DNA from: Oscillospiraceae bacterium
GTDB lineage: Bacteria > Bacillota > Clostridia > Oscillospirales > Ruminococcaceae
Reading direction: 5' to 3'
NCBI GenBank assembly: GCA_015067375.1
Contig: SVMQ01000022.1
Location: 1-17,069 of the forward strand
DNA length: 17,069 nt
In this document: positions 1 through 8,486 of the stretch, piece after piece
Layout of the letters: each line of letters begins with the position of its first letter
How positions within the stretch are numbered: the first letter of the stretch is position 1
Notes under the pieces: model-generated
Database searches by the model: none
Seen by the model: only the letters and a program-made list of their open reading frames with translations
Told to the model about the DNA's origin: nothing
Translations under genes and position numbers: made by a program

Positions 1-1
1 A

Positions 2-289
2 GTCCCTGTGACAATTATCAAGCCCGAGCCTACACCTACACCTGAGCCTGCGCCTAAGCCACAGCCTCAGCAGGAACAGATAATTTACGGCGACGCAAAC
101 AAAGACTCTAAGGTAACCATCACTGATATGTCCTATATCATCAGATATATAAACGGCAGGATAAGCGCTGACAGCATCGACCTCAAAGCAGCCGACGTAA
201 ACTGTGACGGCAAGGTGGATATGAACGACTTCAACATCATCAGCCAATACCGCGTAGGTCTTATCACCTCTTTACCTTACACCAACTGA
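2..289 (+). CDS. C-terminal dockerin module of a secreted cellulosome-type protein (5' truncated by window)
   Basis: The frame is open from the window edge, so only the last ~95 residues of a longer protein are seen; the internal GTG at 8 is not a credible start. A Pro/Glu/Thr-rich linker is followed by a type I dockerin-like module. Its two calcium-binding repeats, DANKDSKVTITD and DVNCDGKVDMND, carry Asp/Asn at loop positions 1, 3, 5 and 12. By family knowledge, dockerins bind cohesins and plug extracellular enzymes or adhesins into a cellulosome or amylosome. The catalytic or binding part lies upstream, outside the window, so the enzyme class cannot be named. A terminator follows directly. 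The module is the main taxonomic clue to a ruminococcal or clostridial fibre degrader. Confidence 0.9.
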   Translation, partial: VPVTIIKPEPTPTPEPAPKPQPQQEQIIYGDANKDSKVTITDMSYIIRYINGRISADSIDLKAADVNCDGKVDMNDFNIISQYRVGLITSLPYTN

Positions 290-296
290 TAATATG

Positions 297-330
297 GAAG
301 CCCTTGCTCTGCAAGGGCTTCTTACCTATT
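297..330 (+). terminator. Rho-independent terminator after the dockerin gene
   Basis: A perfect 10-bp stem, GAAGCCCTTG (297-306) pairing with CAAGGGCTTC (312-321), encloses a 5-nt loop and is followed by the T-rich TTACCTATT. It begins 8 nt after the dockerin stop and ends just before the next promoter, so it separates the two transcription units. Confidence 0.8.
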
Positions 331-339
331 GCCCCAATG

Positions 340-368
340 TTGACATCTGCCGCAATTAGTTGTATAAT
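340..368 (+). promoter_or_regulatory. SigA promoter of the HTH-repeat protein/PASTA kinase operon
   Basis: TTGACA (340-345) and TATAAT (363-368) are separated by exactly 17 nt. Both hexamers match the housekeeping consensus perfectly. The predicted start of transcription lies about 30 nt upstream of the ATG at 408. A perfect promoter implies high or tightly repressed expression; no clear operator is seen over it. Confidence 0.85.
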
Positions 369-407
369 AGTAATAATACACTAAACCCTTGTCAACGGAG
401 GAAGCCT

Positions 408-1535
408 ATGAATTACGATACGATTTATGCAAGAGATACCGTTATGAACCGTTCCTCTGTCAAGGAGGTAGTCGAATACATAAACAGTCAGCATGAGTGC
501 TTTATCAGCTGGCAGGGGTATATCAGTATGCTGGTCAGTCTTAACGGTCGTTCGTATGAGCGATTCGGCAAGAAAACGGGTTTCAGCAAGAACACCGTCA
601 AAAAATGGTGTGAATCGGGTGAGATGCCACAAAACCGCGATGCATTTATCAAGCTTGCGTTCGGTCTTGGTATGAACATTACGGAAACAAATACGCTCCT
701 CACAAAATACGGAAGATATTCTGAGCTGTACGCCAAGGATCTGCACGACGCGGTCACGATATATGTACTCAACAAACATCAGCAATATTGCGAAGATCCG
801 CTTTATTCATACAGCTCCATCAAGGAATGGACGGACAAGCTCCAGCAGATAATACGCGACCGCAGTATCAACGACCGCTACTACCGTCTGAAGCAGACCA
901 TCGGTGTGTATACCGACATAGGCGGCATACGCGAGGACAGTGAATTTGAACAGTACATCCTTGACAACAAGGATATCTTCTTGTCCACCTATTCAGCTTT
1001 AACGATATTCATCGACGATTTTATCAGAATACGCATCAACGAGCGCAAGGACAGGTTTGACGACGCCGACAGAGTAAGCTGGCATACTATAGTCAAAGAA
1101 AAAAAGCTGGATGCGTCTTTTGAAAAGATGCTCTCAGCACTTCGTACTCAGGGAATATTGCCCAAAAGAAAACAGCTGATAGCACTTGGCATACATCTGA
1201 ATATGGTGTCCTCGGATATAAACAAAATGCTGGAACTTGCCAATATGCAACCGCTTTATGCGCGCGACAAGGCTGAGGCTCTGCTGATGTATATTCTGAG
1301 AAACGCGGAGCGCTACGACCCCGACCTGCTGTACAGCAACGCATTCAACTTTTACAATATCACATCTGACAGAAAGCTTGCCGAGGAATATCGCGCTGCA
1401 ATAAGCAGCTTTCTGGAAAACGCCGATGACGCTGACGACTACGACGAGCGCGACGGCATAGAAGATATCTCGGAGTATATCAAAGAGCAGCTTGCAAACA
1501 TCACGCCGAATGACTTTTTCGACGAACTGCTGTAA
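408..1535 (+). CDS. Unrecognised 375-aa protein with HTH-like segment and internal duplication, kinase-linked
   Basis: The start at 408 is chosen because GGAGG lies 7 nt upstream; an in-frame ATG at 360 sits inside the promoter. I do not recognise the family. Residues ~47-75 look like an XRE-type helix-turn-helix (RFGKKTGFSKNTVKKW). Residues ~78-136 and ~254-316 resemble each other: each has a charged start, an LA..L.M core, N.LL/N.ML, then LYA(K/R)D, a hydrophobic helix, and a DPLYS or DPDLLYS ending. This suggests two copies of one helical unit. No signal peptide or membrane segment is seen, so it is probably cytosolic; the tail (~338-375) is very acidic. It lies 41 nt upstream of the PASTA kinase in one operon, which suggests a partner, substrate or regulator of that kinase. 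DNA binding is possible but unproven. Confidence 0.85.
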   Translation: MNYDTIYARDTVMNRSSVKEVVEYINSQHECFISWQGYISMLVSLNGRSYERFGKKTGFSKNTVKKWCESGEMPQNRDAFIKLAFGLGMNITETNTLLTKYGRYSELYAKDLHDAVTIYVLNKHQQYCEDPLYSYSSIKEWTDKLQQIIRDRSINDRYYRLKQTIGVYTDIGGIREDSEFEQYILDNKDIFLSTYSALTIFIDDFIRIRINERKDRFDDADRVSWHTIVKEKKLDASFEKMLSALRTQGILPKRKQLIALGIHLNMVSSDINKMLELANMQPLYARDKAEALLMYILRNAERYDPDLLYSNAFNFYNITSDRKLAEEYRAAISSFLENADDADDYDERDGIEDISEYIKEQLANITPNDFFDELL

Positions 1536-1576
1536 ATAACGAAAAAGCTGCAAAATTCGTTTAACGGAGGAACAGT

Positions 1577-3502
1577 ATGTCTGATGTAAGATCAAGGCTG
1601 GAATCATATCAGCCGCTATGGACAAACTGGTACATAGATTCATACATATCACGCGGAGCATCCAGCGAGGTGTTCAGATTCAAACAGCGCGGATTTGATA
1701 TATCCTGCGCCGTAAAAGTGATATCTGTGCATATGCAAAACGAAAACGGCATGAACCGCGAGCAGAAGCTGCGTTCCATCGCCGAAAAACGCATCCGCGC
1801 CGAGCGCGAGATAGGCATAATGTATCAACTTAACGACAGCCCTTACATCGTTCACTGCAAGAACCACGACATAAAGGATACCGTTAACGAATCAGGCGAG
1901 CTTATCGGATTTGACATCCTGATACAGATGAACATTTACACCTGCCTCGAAAAGCACATATCAGACAATGATATCACACTTTCGGAGCAGGAGATAATCA
2001 AGCTTGCACGCAATATCGGCGGCGCGCTGAGCGACGCTCACGAGCTTGGCATAATCCACCGCGATATCAAGCCCGAAAACATCTTTCTGGACAAGCACAA
2101 CAATTATCTGCTCGGTGATTTCGGCGTATCAAAGCAGATGCAGACAAATAACTATTCTACCGTCGCAGGAACTCAGCCGTATATTGCGCCTGAGATATTT
2201 CGCGCAGGTATCCGCGGCAAATACAACATGACCGCTGATATATACTCTCTCGGACTGGTATTGTATACTCTGCTCAACAATAACTACTACCCCTTCGTTA
2301 CAGAACACAGCAACATAAACGATATCGACAACGCTATCTCCGACAGGCTGTCAGGCAAACCGCTGCCCGAGCCCGCAAACGGCTCTGCAGGGCTGAAACG
2401 GATAATCATGAAATGCTGTGAATTCTCCCCCTCCGACAGATATCAGAAGGTTGAGGAAATGCTGGATGATCTCAACAAGCTGAACGAAAGGAATACTGTC
2501 GCCACAGCAAGCGCGCCCGCTAACGACGCAGCACCTGCGCCAAAAGCGCCACCTGTCCCTTCTACACCGCCTGCGCCGTCCAAAGACCAAGCATGGCTGG
2601 ATTATCTAAATGCACACAAAGTCACCCAAAGACCGAGACCCTCAGCAGATCAACACGCCTCAAGCGCTGACTACCCCACTGTTTTCGTAGCCGACGATGA
2701 GCCTACCATGCTGCTGAAGCATAACGAAGATCAAACTGTATACGCCGAACGTACATTTGAAACGCCGTCGCGTGCGCCCGAGCCACTCTCCGCGCCTATC
2801 ATCCAGAACCAAAACATCGCTGACGAGGAAGAAGATGATGAATACGACGACAGACCACACTCCAACGCCACGATGATAATACTTATCATCATAACAGCCG
2901 TCCTGCTTCTGGCAGCAACGATCTATGTGCTTAAAAGCAAACCTGATGATACAGGATCAACTGTTTCTGACCCATCATCTAATTCCTCTATTATCGTGAC
3001 CAAAGCAACAAGCGCACCCAAAACACCATCGACAGATCAGACGTACAAATTCATGATGCCCGATCTCACAGGTCACAGTCTGGACGAGATAATCGAAAAA
3101 TATGACGGAATACTCGAGTTCGACATCCACTACGCCCGTCACACCCAACACCCTGACGGAATAATATTTTATCAGGAGCCAAAGGCTGATACTATAGTGA
3201 CAGAGGGCGATGTTATAAGCATCAGCGTCAGCGGAGTGGCTGTGGAAGATAACGAAACATCCGATCAATCCTGGTGGATCACATCTGAAACTGCCAACAT
3301 CGTATTACCCGCTTTCGTGTCACGAAAATATACATACGTTTACCAGCAATACAGTGATATGTTCGCTTTTATGCCTGTATACGAATTTTCCGACGAATAT
3401 GAACCTGACACGATCATGACACAGGATATTCCTGCTTCAACCCTCGTCGAGCGCGGCACTATAATAAAGCTGACGATCAGCCTTGGCCCAAAACCACACT
3501 AA
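1577..3502 (+). CDS. Membrane Hanks-type Ser/Thr protein kinase with two PASTA domains (PknB/PrkC-like)
   Basis: 641 aa, start set by GGAGG 6 nt upstream of ATG. The cytosolic kinase domain (~15-300) has catalytic Lys47 (CAVKVI), HRD at 161-163 with KPEN, DFG at 181-183 and APE at 204-206. An activation loop YSTVAGTQPYIAPE holds Thr195 and Thr199 as likely autophosphorylation sites. The glycine loop (ISRGASSEVF) keeps only the central glycine. A Pro/Ala-rich linker (~308-340) and an acidic juxtamembrane stretch precede one transmembrane helix (~432-452). Outside are two PASTA-like units (~492-553 and ~574-636); PASTA domains of PrkC/PknB bind muropeptides or lipid II. Two units is fewer than the three or four usual in PrkC/PknB. 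The kinase domain is a close paralogue of the one at 4445-6247. It is the second gene of its operon. Confidence 0.96.
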   Translation: MSDVRSRLESYQPLWTNWYIDSYISRGASSEVFRFKQRGFDISCAVKVISVHMQNENGMNREQKLRSIAEKRIRAEREIGIMYQLNDSPYIVHCKNHDIKDTVNESGELIGFDILIQMNIYTCLEKHISDNDITLSEQEIIKLARNIGGALSDAHELGIIHRDIKPENIFLDKHNNYLLGDFGVSKQMQTNNYSTVAGTQPYIAPEIFRAGIRGKYNMTADIYSLGLVLYTLLNNNYYPFVTEHSNINDIDNAISDRLSGKPLPEPANGSAGLKRIIMKCCEFSPSDRYQKVEEMLDDLNKLNERNTVATASAPANDAAPAPKAPPVPSTPPAPSKDQAWLDYLNAHKVTQRPRPSADQHASSADYPTVFVADDEPTMLLKHNEDQTVYAERTFETPSRAPEPLSAPIIQNQNIADEEEDDEYDDRPHSNATMIILIIITAVLLLAATIYVLKSKPDDTGSTVSDPSSNSSIIVTKATSAPKTPSTDQTYKFMMPDLTGHSLDEIIEKYDGILEFDIHYARHTQHPDGIIFYQEPKADTIVTEGDVISISVSGVAVEDNETSDQSWWITSETANIVLPAFVSRKYTYVYQQYSDMFAFMPVYEFSDEYEPDTIMTQDIPASTLVERGTIIKLTISLGPKPH

Positions 3503-3508
3503 AAAGAC

Positions 3509-3540
3509 ACGCTCCTGCCTAGGCAGGAGCGTATTTTTTA
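3509..3540 (+). terminator. Perfect palindromic bidirectional terminator shared by the convergent operons
   Basis: A 12-bp arm (3509-3520, ACGCTCCTGCCT) is followed without spacer by its exact complement (3521-3532). On the plus strand ATTTTTTATT follows, and on the minus strand GTCTTTTT follows. It sits between the PASTA kinase stop (3502) and the phosphatase stop codon (3538-3540), so it can end both transcripts. The plus-strand T tract overlaps the phosphatase stop codon. Confidence 0.88.
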
Positions 3541-4356
3541 TTGTATGACTATGCAAGTTACATTATCCATACCGCCATTTGAAACTGCCCTGCGTACCAA
3601 CGAAACGGCACAGTTCTCGCTTTTCTCCGACAGCATGGAAATTATCTCCTGCTCAGTACACATATCGTACAGACCGTCACTGCACAGCAGCAGCTTCATG
3701 CCTTGCTTCCATGGAAACTGCGGATATACCGTAGCATTCAGACCGACCTTTCGCGTATCTACGCCAAGGAAAAGCGTAAGCTTGTGGCTGTCAGGGCTTT
3801 GCTGCGCTTCTTCGAGCGTGTAGATGCCGGTCTGATATTTTTTCATCGCAAGCGTATGATCCTGTGAGACCTGCTTCAACTCACCGTCGGAATACAGATA
3901 TATCCTGCTGTCGCCCAACGAATAAGCGTGTACTACGCCGTCGCGGATATACACCATCGCAAAGGTGCTGCCGCTGCGACAGCCGTCATGCACACACAGC
4001 TCGTCACAGATAGCGTTGTTCACCTGTGAAACATAAGCGTTTACCTCGTCCGTAAAGCTCTCAACGCAAGCAGCTTTGAGCTTCTGATGAAGCTCCGCCG
4101 TATGCTTCACTGCAAGCGCCGACGCCAGACCGCCCTTTTCCTCACCGCCCATACCGTCGCATATCTCAGCCAGCAGATCAGCAGGCGCCCTCATACGCAG
4201 CTGCCTCGTGACAGACTCTGCCTTGACCGCGCCGTTTATGTAGTAGTCGTCCTCATTCTCCTCATGACAGCTGCCATTGTGCGTGGCAGCGTACACTGTC
4301 AGAGCACCTGTCTTACGATGGTTTTTAGTCAGTCGGAATATGTCTTTGAGTTTCAT
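3538..4356 (-). CDS. PP2C-family Ser/Thr protein phosphatase
   Basis: 272 aa, AAGGAG 6-7 nt upstream of ATG. The metal-dependent PP2C motifs appear in order: NEDD at 34-37 (metal Asp36), CDGMGGEEKGG at 66-76 (Asp67), SGSTF at 128-132, LGDSRIYLY at 147-155, QDHT at 165-168, CSDGLYDM at 225-232 (Asp227) and GGMDNVTCIVI at 261-271 (Asp264, Asn265). All metal ligands are present, so it should be active, removing phosphate from Ser/Thr residues using Mn or Mg. It has no signal peptide or transmembrane helix and is cytosolic. It lies 88 nt downstream of the LRR kinase on the same strand and probably shares its transcript. By analogy with PrpC/PrkC and Stp/Stk pairs it would oppose one or both neighbouring kinases. 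Confidence 0.96.
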   Translation of the reverse strand: MKLKDIFRLTKNHRKTGALTVYAATHNGSCHEENEDDYYINGAVKAESVTRQLRMRAPADLLAEICDGMGGEEKGGLASALAVKHTAELHQKLKAACVESFTDEVNAYVSQVNNAICDELCVHDGCRSGSTFAMVYIRDGVVHAYSLGDSRIYLYSDGELKQVSQDHTLAMKKYQTGIYTLEEAQQSPDSHKLTLFLGVDTRKVGLNATVYPQFPWKQGMKLLLCSDGLYDMCTEQEIISMLSEKSENCAVSLVRRAVSNGGMDNVTCIVIQ

Positions 4357-4418
4357 TTGGCGCTCCTTTCAGGGTACTTATTCTTCATCTTATTTTTTTA
4401 TAAAGAAAACATAGCCTA

Positions 4419-4433
4419 GACTCATCCTGAGTC
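4419..4433 (-). promoter_or_regulatory. Small hairpin in the kinase-phosphatase intergenic gap
   Basis: GACTC, a 5-nt loop and GAGTC, followed on the minus strand after several bases by a T-rich stretch (GTTTTCTTTAT). The 5-bp stem is weak, so it is at best a partial terminator or processing site tuning phosphatase output relative to the kinase. No separate phosphatase promoter was recognised in this 88-nt gap. Confidence 0.25.
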
Positions 4434-4444
4434 GTCACTTAAAA

Positions 4445-6247
4445 TCAATACTGCACAGTACAATCCGAAAGCTTCTCTTTCAACTTCTGACGATCTTCAT
4501 CACTGATGTCAGTGCCGATCATCTTCAGCGTCTTTAATCCTGTCATTCCATACAACGGCGACGCGTCCGATATATCGTTATAGCTTAATTCCAGCTTAGT
4601 CAGCGCTTTAAGTCCAGACAACGCCGAAACATCCGTTATTTTGTTGGATATCAAAGACAGGCTCTTCAAGCTCTTAAGCCCCTTTAATGCAGAGATATCC
4701 GTTATCTTGTTAGAGCTGAGATACAGCTCCTCCAACTCCGTAAGACCCGAAAGCGCCGAAATATCCGTTATTGAATTGCCGACGAGGAAAAGCAGCTCCA
4801 GATCCTCCAGACCTGCAAGCGGAGAGATATCGGATATCATATTGCTGTTAAGGACAAGCTCCTCCAGTGTTTCTATCTCGCCTATTGCTGAAATATCTTC
4901 TATGCCACATTCTGTAAGGCTGAGAGAACGCAGCTGTGTGAATTCCGCGAGCTTGCTCAGTTCTTCGTCAGAAAGCTCCTCTCCCGATACCGCAAGCTTC
5001 TTTATATCAGAACTGTATGTTTCCCCTGCGAACTCAATATCATAGACCTCGACCTTCTTCCCTCTGCCCGTGGAGCCTCGGTCTGAGCTGTCGCCGTCAG
5101 CCATAACGAATATCACAACAATTGCCGCAATGATAACTAACAGTGCTGCCGACAATGCGATAAGCAGCTTTTTTATAGGAAACTGATTTTTCTGCACCAC
5201 AGGCTGTACTGCGTTGATGTTATTCACCTGCGTCGTATGATCGCGTACTGCAGGCACTCGCGTGCGGGTATCGCTGCGCTGTCTGTTAGGCGACGCTGGC
5301 GTTATGCTCGTTGGCGTTTTCGGTATCACCACAGGCAAAGCTTCGCCGCTGAGCCTTGCAAGCTCCCGAAGCATTTCCTCGATACTGCTGCAGCGACGTG
5401 CAGGGTCAGCCTGACAGCAATGCAGCACCAGCCTCTTTAGCTCGGGCGAGCCGTTTGCAGGCTCAGGAAGCTGCTCACCGCTAAGTCTGCGTGTGATAGC
5501 ATTGTCGATATCGTTCATGCTGCTGTTGGCATTGGTGAACGGGAAATAGTTGTTGTTTAATAATGTATACAGCACTAAGCCGAGCGAATAGACATCAGCC
5601 GAAGCGGTATATTGCTCACCGCGATACACCTCAGGCGCAATATACGGCTCTGTTCCCGCCTTTGTGGAATATACCTGACTCTGCATCTGCTTGGATACGC
5701 CGAAATCTCCCAACAAGTAATTGCCGTACGCATCAAGAAAAATGTTCTCAGGCTTGATATCACGGTGGATGACATTTATATCATGAGCCGCTTTCAGCGC
5801 GCCTCCCACCTGCTTCGCAAGCTTAATGACCTCTTTCACAGACAGAGCCTCATCGCTTCCTGCAAGCTGCTGTGCAAGACAGCTGTAGCAATCCATCTGT
5901 ATCAGGACATCAAATCCGATAAGACCGCCATTTTCATCCTTTATATCACGGATATCGTGATTTTTGCAATGAACGATATACGGACAGTCGTTCAACTGGT
6001 ACATGATGCTTATCTCATTTTCAGCCAGCACACGTCTTGTGCTGATAGCGTTGAGCTTCTGTTCACGTCCCATTCCGCTGATGTTGAATATATTAACAGA
6101 GATCATCTTGACTGCACAGGTTATGTCAAAACCGCGCTGTCTGAATCTGTACACTTCACTGAATGCACCCTTGGATATGTAGTCGTCAAAATACCAATTT
6201 GTCCATAGCGGCTGATAGGACATAAGCCGCTCCCTGCTGTTCTGCAT
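4445..6247 (-). CDS. Membrane Hanks-type Ser/Thr protein kinase with leucine-rich-repeat ectodomain
   Basis: 600 aa, start set by GGAGGG 5 nt upstream. The kinase domain (~15-300) has Lys47 (CAVKMI), HRD at 161-163, DFG at 181-183, YSTKAGTEPYIAPE in the activation loop and conserved SLGLVLYTLL. It aligns without gaps to the PASTA kinase over the first 200 residues (about 132 identities counted by eye). A low-complexity linker (~301-355) leads to a transmembrane helix (~359-382). Outside, residues ~415-585 form about seven 22-residue leucine-rich repeats with the pattern L..L.LS.N.I.DIS.L.GL, as in internalins and SDS22. The LRR surface probably binds a protein or glycan ligand, making this a receptor-type kinase. 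It is the first gene of a minus-strand operon with the PP2C phosphatase, under a perfect consensus promoter. Confidence 0.96.
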   Translation of the reverse strand: MQNSRERLMSYQPLWTNWYFDDYISKGAFSEVYRFRQRGFDITCAVKMISVNIFNISGMGREQKLNAISTRRVLAENEISIMYQLNDCPYIVHCKNHDIRDIKDENGGLIGFDVLIQMDCYSCLAQQLAGSDEALSVKEVIKLAKQVGGALKAAHDINVIHRDIKPENIFLDAYGNYLLGDFGVSKQMQSQVYSTKAGTEPYIAPEVYRGEQYTASADVYSLGLVLYTLLNNNYFPFTNANSSMNDIDNAITRRLSGEQLPEPANGSPELKRLVLHCCQADPARRCSSIEEMLRELARLSGEALPVVIPKTPTSITPASPNRQRSDTRTRVPAVRDHTTQVNNINAVQPVVQKNQFPIKKLLIALSAALLVIIAAIVVIFVMADGDSSDRGSTGRGKKVEVYDIEFAGETYSSDIKKLAVSGEELSDEELSKLAEFTQLRSLSLTECGIEDISAIGEIETLEELVLNSNMISDISPLAGLEDLELLFLVGNSITDISALSGLTELEELYLSSNKITDISALKGLKSLKSLSLISNKITDVSALSGLKALTKLELSYNDISDASPLYGMTGLKTLKMIGTDISDEDRQKLKEKLSDCTVQY

Positions 6248-6282
6248 TTCTTCCCTCCGCTCAATGTAGTTAATCAGTTTAA

Positions 6283-6311
6283 ATTATAACACACAGTAAC
6301 AGCTTTGTCAA
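6283..6311 (-). promoter_or_regulatory. SigA promoter of the LRR kinase-phosphatase operon
   Basis: Read on the minus strand, TTGACA (6311-6306) and TATAAT (6288-6283) are 17 nt apart, a perfect consensus match. The kinase ATG lies about 35 nt downstream. The region from here to the terminator at 6440 holds no gene or clear site. Confidence 0.85.
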
Positions 6312-6439
6312 ATCGCAGTAATGCCGCCGTTACAGCACACAGGAAAGCTTCAGTGCGCATATACAACGGTATTAGAATTGCTATGATCATATTTTAACAT
6401 ATATTTTTTAGTTTTTTCCGAAAGCTGACCGCATTGAAA

Positions 6440-6472
6440 AGATCGGCTGCGCATAAATGCTACAGCCGATCT
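6440..6472 (-). terminator. Terminator of the chemotaxis receptor gene
   Basis: The 10-bp stem AGATCGGCTG (6440-6449) pairs with CAGCCGATCT (6463-6472). The 13-nt loop can itself pair GCAT with ATGC. On the minus strand TTTTC follows. It lies 34 nt after the receptor stop. The arm TACAGCCGAT recurs in the terminator at 10241-10276. Confidence 0.75.
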
Positions 6473-6506
6473 GATAATTATTCGCTTTTTTGAAACTTAT
6501 GGCATA

Positions 6507-8414
6507 TCAGATGCGGACCTGCTTTACCTCATCCTTCAGCTCGACAGCCTGAGCATTCAGCTGCTGACAGGATGCCGCGATCTCCTGTGCTGCTGCACTG
6601 TTGTGCTGAACCACATCAGAGATATCGCCAAGCCCGTGAGTTATCTGTCCGATGGCGGAAGACTGACTCTCTGCTGCTGCAGATATCTCATCCACCATCC
6701 GCTTTGTTTCACCGAATATCTCTACGACCTGATCCAGCGAGCCTGCATTCTTGTCCGCGATCAGTCTGCCCTCCTCGACCGCCTGTGTAGCAGCATTGAT
6801 AAGCGTCACTGTATCATTGACTGATTCAGCAGACTTAGCAGCAAGATTACGCACCTCATCTGCAACGACCGCAAAGCCCTTTCCTGCCTCGCCTGCCCTT
6901 GCCGACTCTATCGCCGCATTCAGCGCGAGAATATTGGTCTGGAAAGCAATATCGTTGATGGTCTTGATGATGACCTCGATCTTTGCGGATGTATCAGCGA
7001 TCTTTGCCATCGAATCTACCATCTGTTCCATGTAATCATGCTGCTGCGCAAGCACATCAGATGCGTTATCAGCAAGATCGCGCGCATTTCTTGCATTCAC
7101 AGCAGTATCCTTCACTTTATCAGATACATCATTAAGCGTTGCAGACAACTGCTCGATAGCGGCAGCCTGTCTGGTCGCGCCATCCGCAAGAGCGTTGGAG
7201 CCTTCCGCGGACTGGCTAGAGCCATTGTATACATTATCAGAAGTGCGGAAGATACTGTCTATCATCATACGCATATGATCGCTGATATGCTCTGCGGAGC
7301 TGCTGAGCTCTACGAAATCACCGTCATACTCCACCTCGGGTCTGGCGGTAAAATCACCATCCGCCATGGACTGCATCACTCTGGATATATCGCTGATGTG
7401 CAGCGACAGACTGTCCCTCATGCTGTCAACAGAAGTAAGCAGCTGACCTACCTCATCCTTAGTATATCGCACATTCTCGGGTCGGTATCCGAAATTTCCC
7501 TTGGCGATCTGCTCCGTCATTATACCGATATGCTTGACGGGTGTGAGTATCTTCTTTTTTATAATGAAAAAGCACAGCAGTGAAGCCGCTATGCAGGCAA
7601 AAACACCTGCACCCGCACCAGCCGCTATCATAAGCACTACCTTGCCCGAAAGTATGTCCTTTACAGTTGTCGTGTCATAGCCGCCGAAATATGCGCCGAT
7701 TATTTCGCCGTTCACATCAACAAGCGGCTCATAGCACACGTTGTACGTCACGCCATTGATTACTGCCTCGCCGCTGTATCGCTTGCCGTTCAAGACCTGC
7801 TCAGCGATGGCGGCGTCCATATTAGTACCCTCAAAGCGCTTGCCCGAATCGTCGGTTATCGTAGTGGCATAACGCACATCGCCCTTGAACACGGTAAAAT
7901 GTCCGCCTGTCTTTTCTCTGATAGGATCAAGGTACTCATAAGCTTTCAGATCATAACCTATCAGATATGAGCCGATGCCGCTGTATCCCTGTGCATAACA
8001 ATAATACATACGCTCGTCATCCGAGCTGAGTCCATTTGCAACATCAGCCACCGCAACGTCAGGGCAATTGTCCGTCTTCCATATCAGAGCTCCGTCTGCG
8101 CCATAAAAAGCACCAAACGAACAGGAATCAGACGCATAGCTCTCATACACGTTCCGCGCTTCGTCCGCGCTGTTTGCGCTCAGCGCTGTCTGCAGCATAG
8201 GATCTTCGCCAATGATATTGAACAGATAGTCAGCTTCAACATCAAGCTCGCCGTAGTCACTCTGCATGATAGACACATACGATGCCGCCTGCTCATCCAG
8301 AATACTGTTGCTAAGACCAATGAGCGACTGCGCCGCAAGCATTATCACAAGCGATACCACCGCGATCACAGTGACCAAGATTATCACCAGCAGATTCGTA
8401 CCTATTTTTGACAT
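6507..8414 (-). CDS. Methyl-accepting chemotaxis protein with Cache-type sensor
   Basis: 635 aa, AAAGGAG 6 nt upstream of ATG. An N-terminal helix (~7-30), an extracytoplasmic domain (~35-255) and a second transmembrane helix (~258-286) give the classic receptor topology. The [14 protein letters not shown]...[12 protein letters not shown] region is typical of single-Cache (sCache_3-like) domains, which sense small organic ligands. HAMP (~286-340) is followed by a possible second HAMP (~338-390). The methyl-accepting domain (~395-635) includes the invariant hairpin tip ([20 protein letters not shown], 491-510). It should signal through CheW/CheA, and no C-terminal CheR-tethering pentapeptide is seen. 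No other chemotaxis or flagellar gene is in view, and it has its own promoter and terminator. The ligand is unknown. Confidence 0.96.
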   Translation of the reverse strand: MSKIGTNLLVIILVTVIAVVSLVIMLAAQSLIGLSNSILDEQAASYVSIMQSDYGELDVEADYLFNIIGEDPMLQTALSANSADEARNVYESYASDSCSFGAFYGADGALIWKTDNCPDVAVADVANGLSSDDERMYYCYAQGYSGIGSYLIGYDLKAYEYLDPIREKTGGHFTVFKGDVRYATTITDDSGKRFEGTNMDAAIAEQVLNGKRYSGEAVINGVTYNVCYEPLVDVNGEIIGAYFGGYDTTTVKDILSGKVVLMIAAGAGAGVFACIAASLLCFFIIKKKILTPVKHIGIMTEQIAKGNFGYRPENVRYTKDEVGQLLTSVDSMRDSLSLHISDISRVMQSMADGDFTARPEVEYDGDFVELSSSAEHISDHMRMMIDSIFRTSDNVYNGSSQSAEGSNALADGATRQAAAIEQLSATLNDVSDKVKDTAVNARNARDLADNASDVLAQQHDYMEQMVDSMAKIADTSAKIEVIIKTINDIAFQTNILALNAAIESARAGEAGKGFAVVADEVRNLAAKSAESVNDTVTLINAATQAVEEGRLIADKNAGSLDQVVEIFGETKRMVDEISAAAESQSSAIGQITHGLGDISDVVQHNSAAAQEIAASCQQLNAQAVELKDEVKQVRI

Positions 8415-8486
8415 TTCTTTCTCCTTTCATTTTAACCACCAATAGACACCAGTCGATTTACTGCAGTAGCATGATACTACACTAAA

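Noticed and set aside
1134..1661. Minus-strand open frame spanning the HTH-repeat and kinase gene boundary
   Set aside because: It overlaps two well-supported genes and has no ribosome site; the translation is not protein-like.
5612..6208. Long open frame antisense to the LRR kinase domain (198 codons, plus strand)
   Set aside because: It lies wholly inside a strongly conserved kinase domain, has no ribosome site or promoter, and its translation resembles no protein. It is a shadow of codon use on the other strand.
6312..6439. Possible small gene or RNA between the LRR kinase promoter and the receptor terminator
   Set aside because: No open frame with a ribosome site, no promoter facing it and only weak hairpins; nothing supportable seen.
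8415..8486. Riboswitch in the chemotaxis receptor leader
   Set aside because: The leader is only about 65 nt from the predicted start and has no recognisable aptamer core or expression platform.
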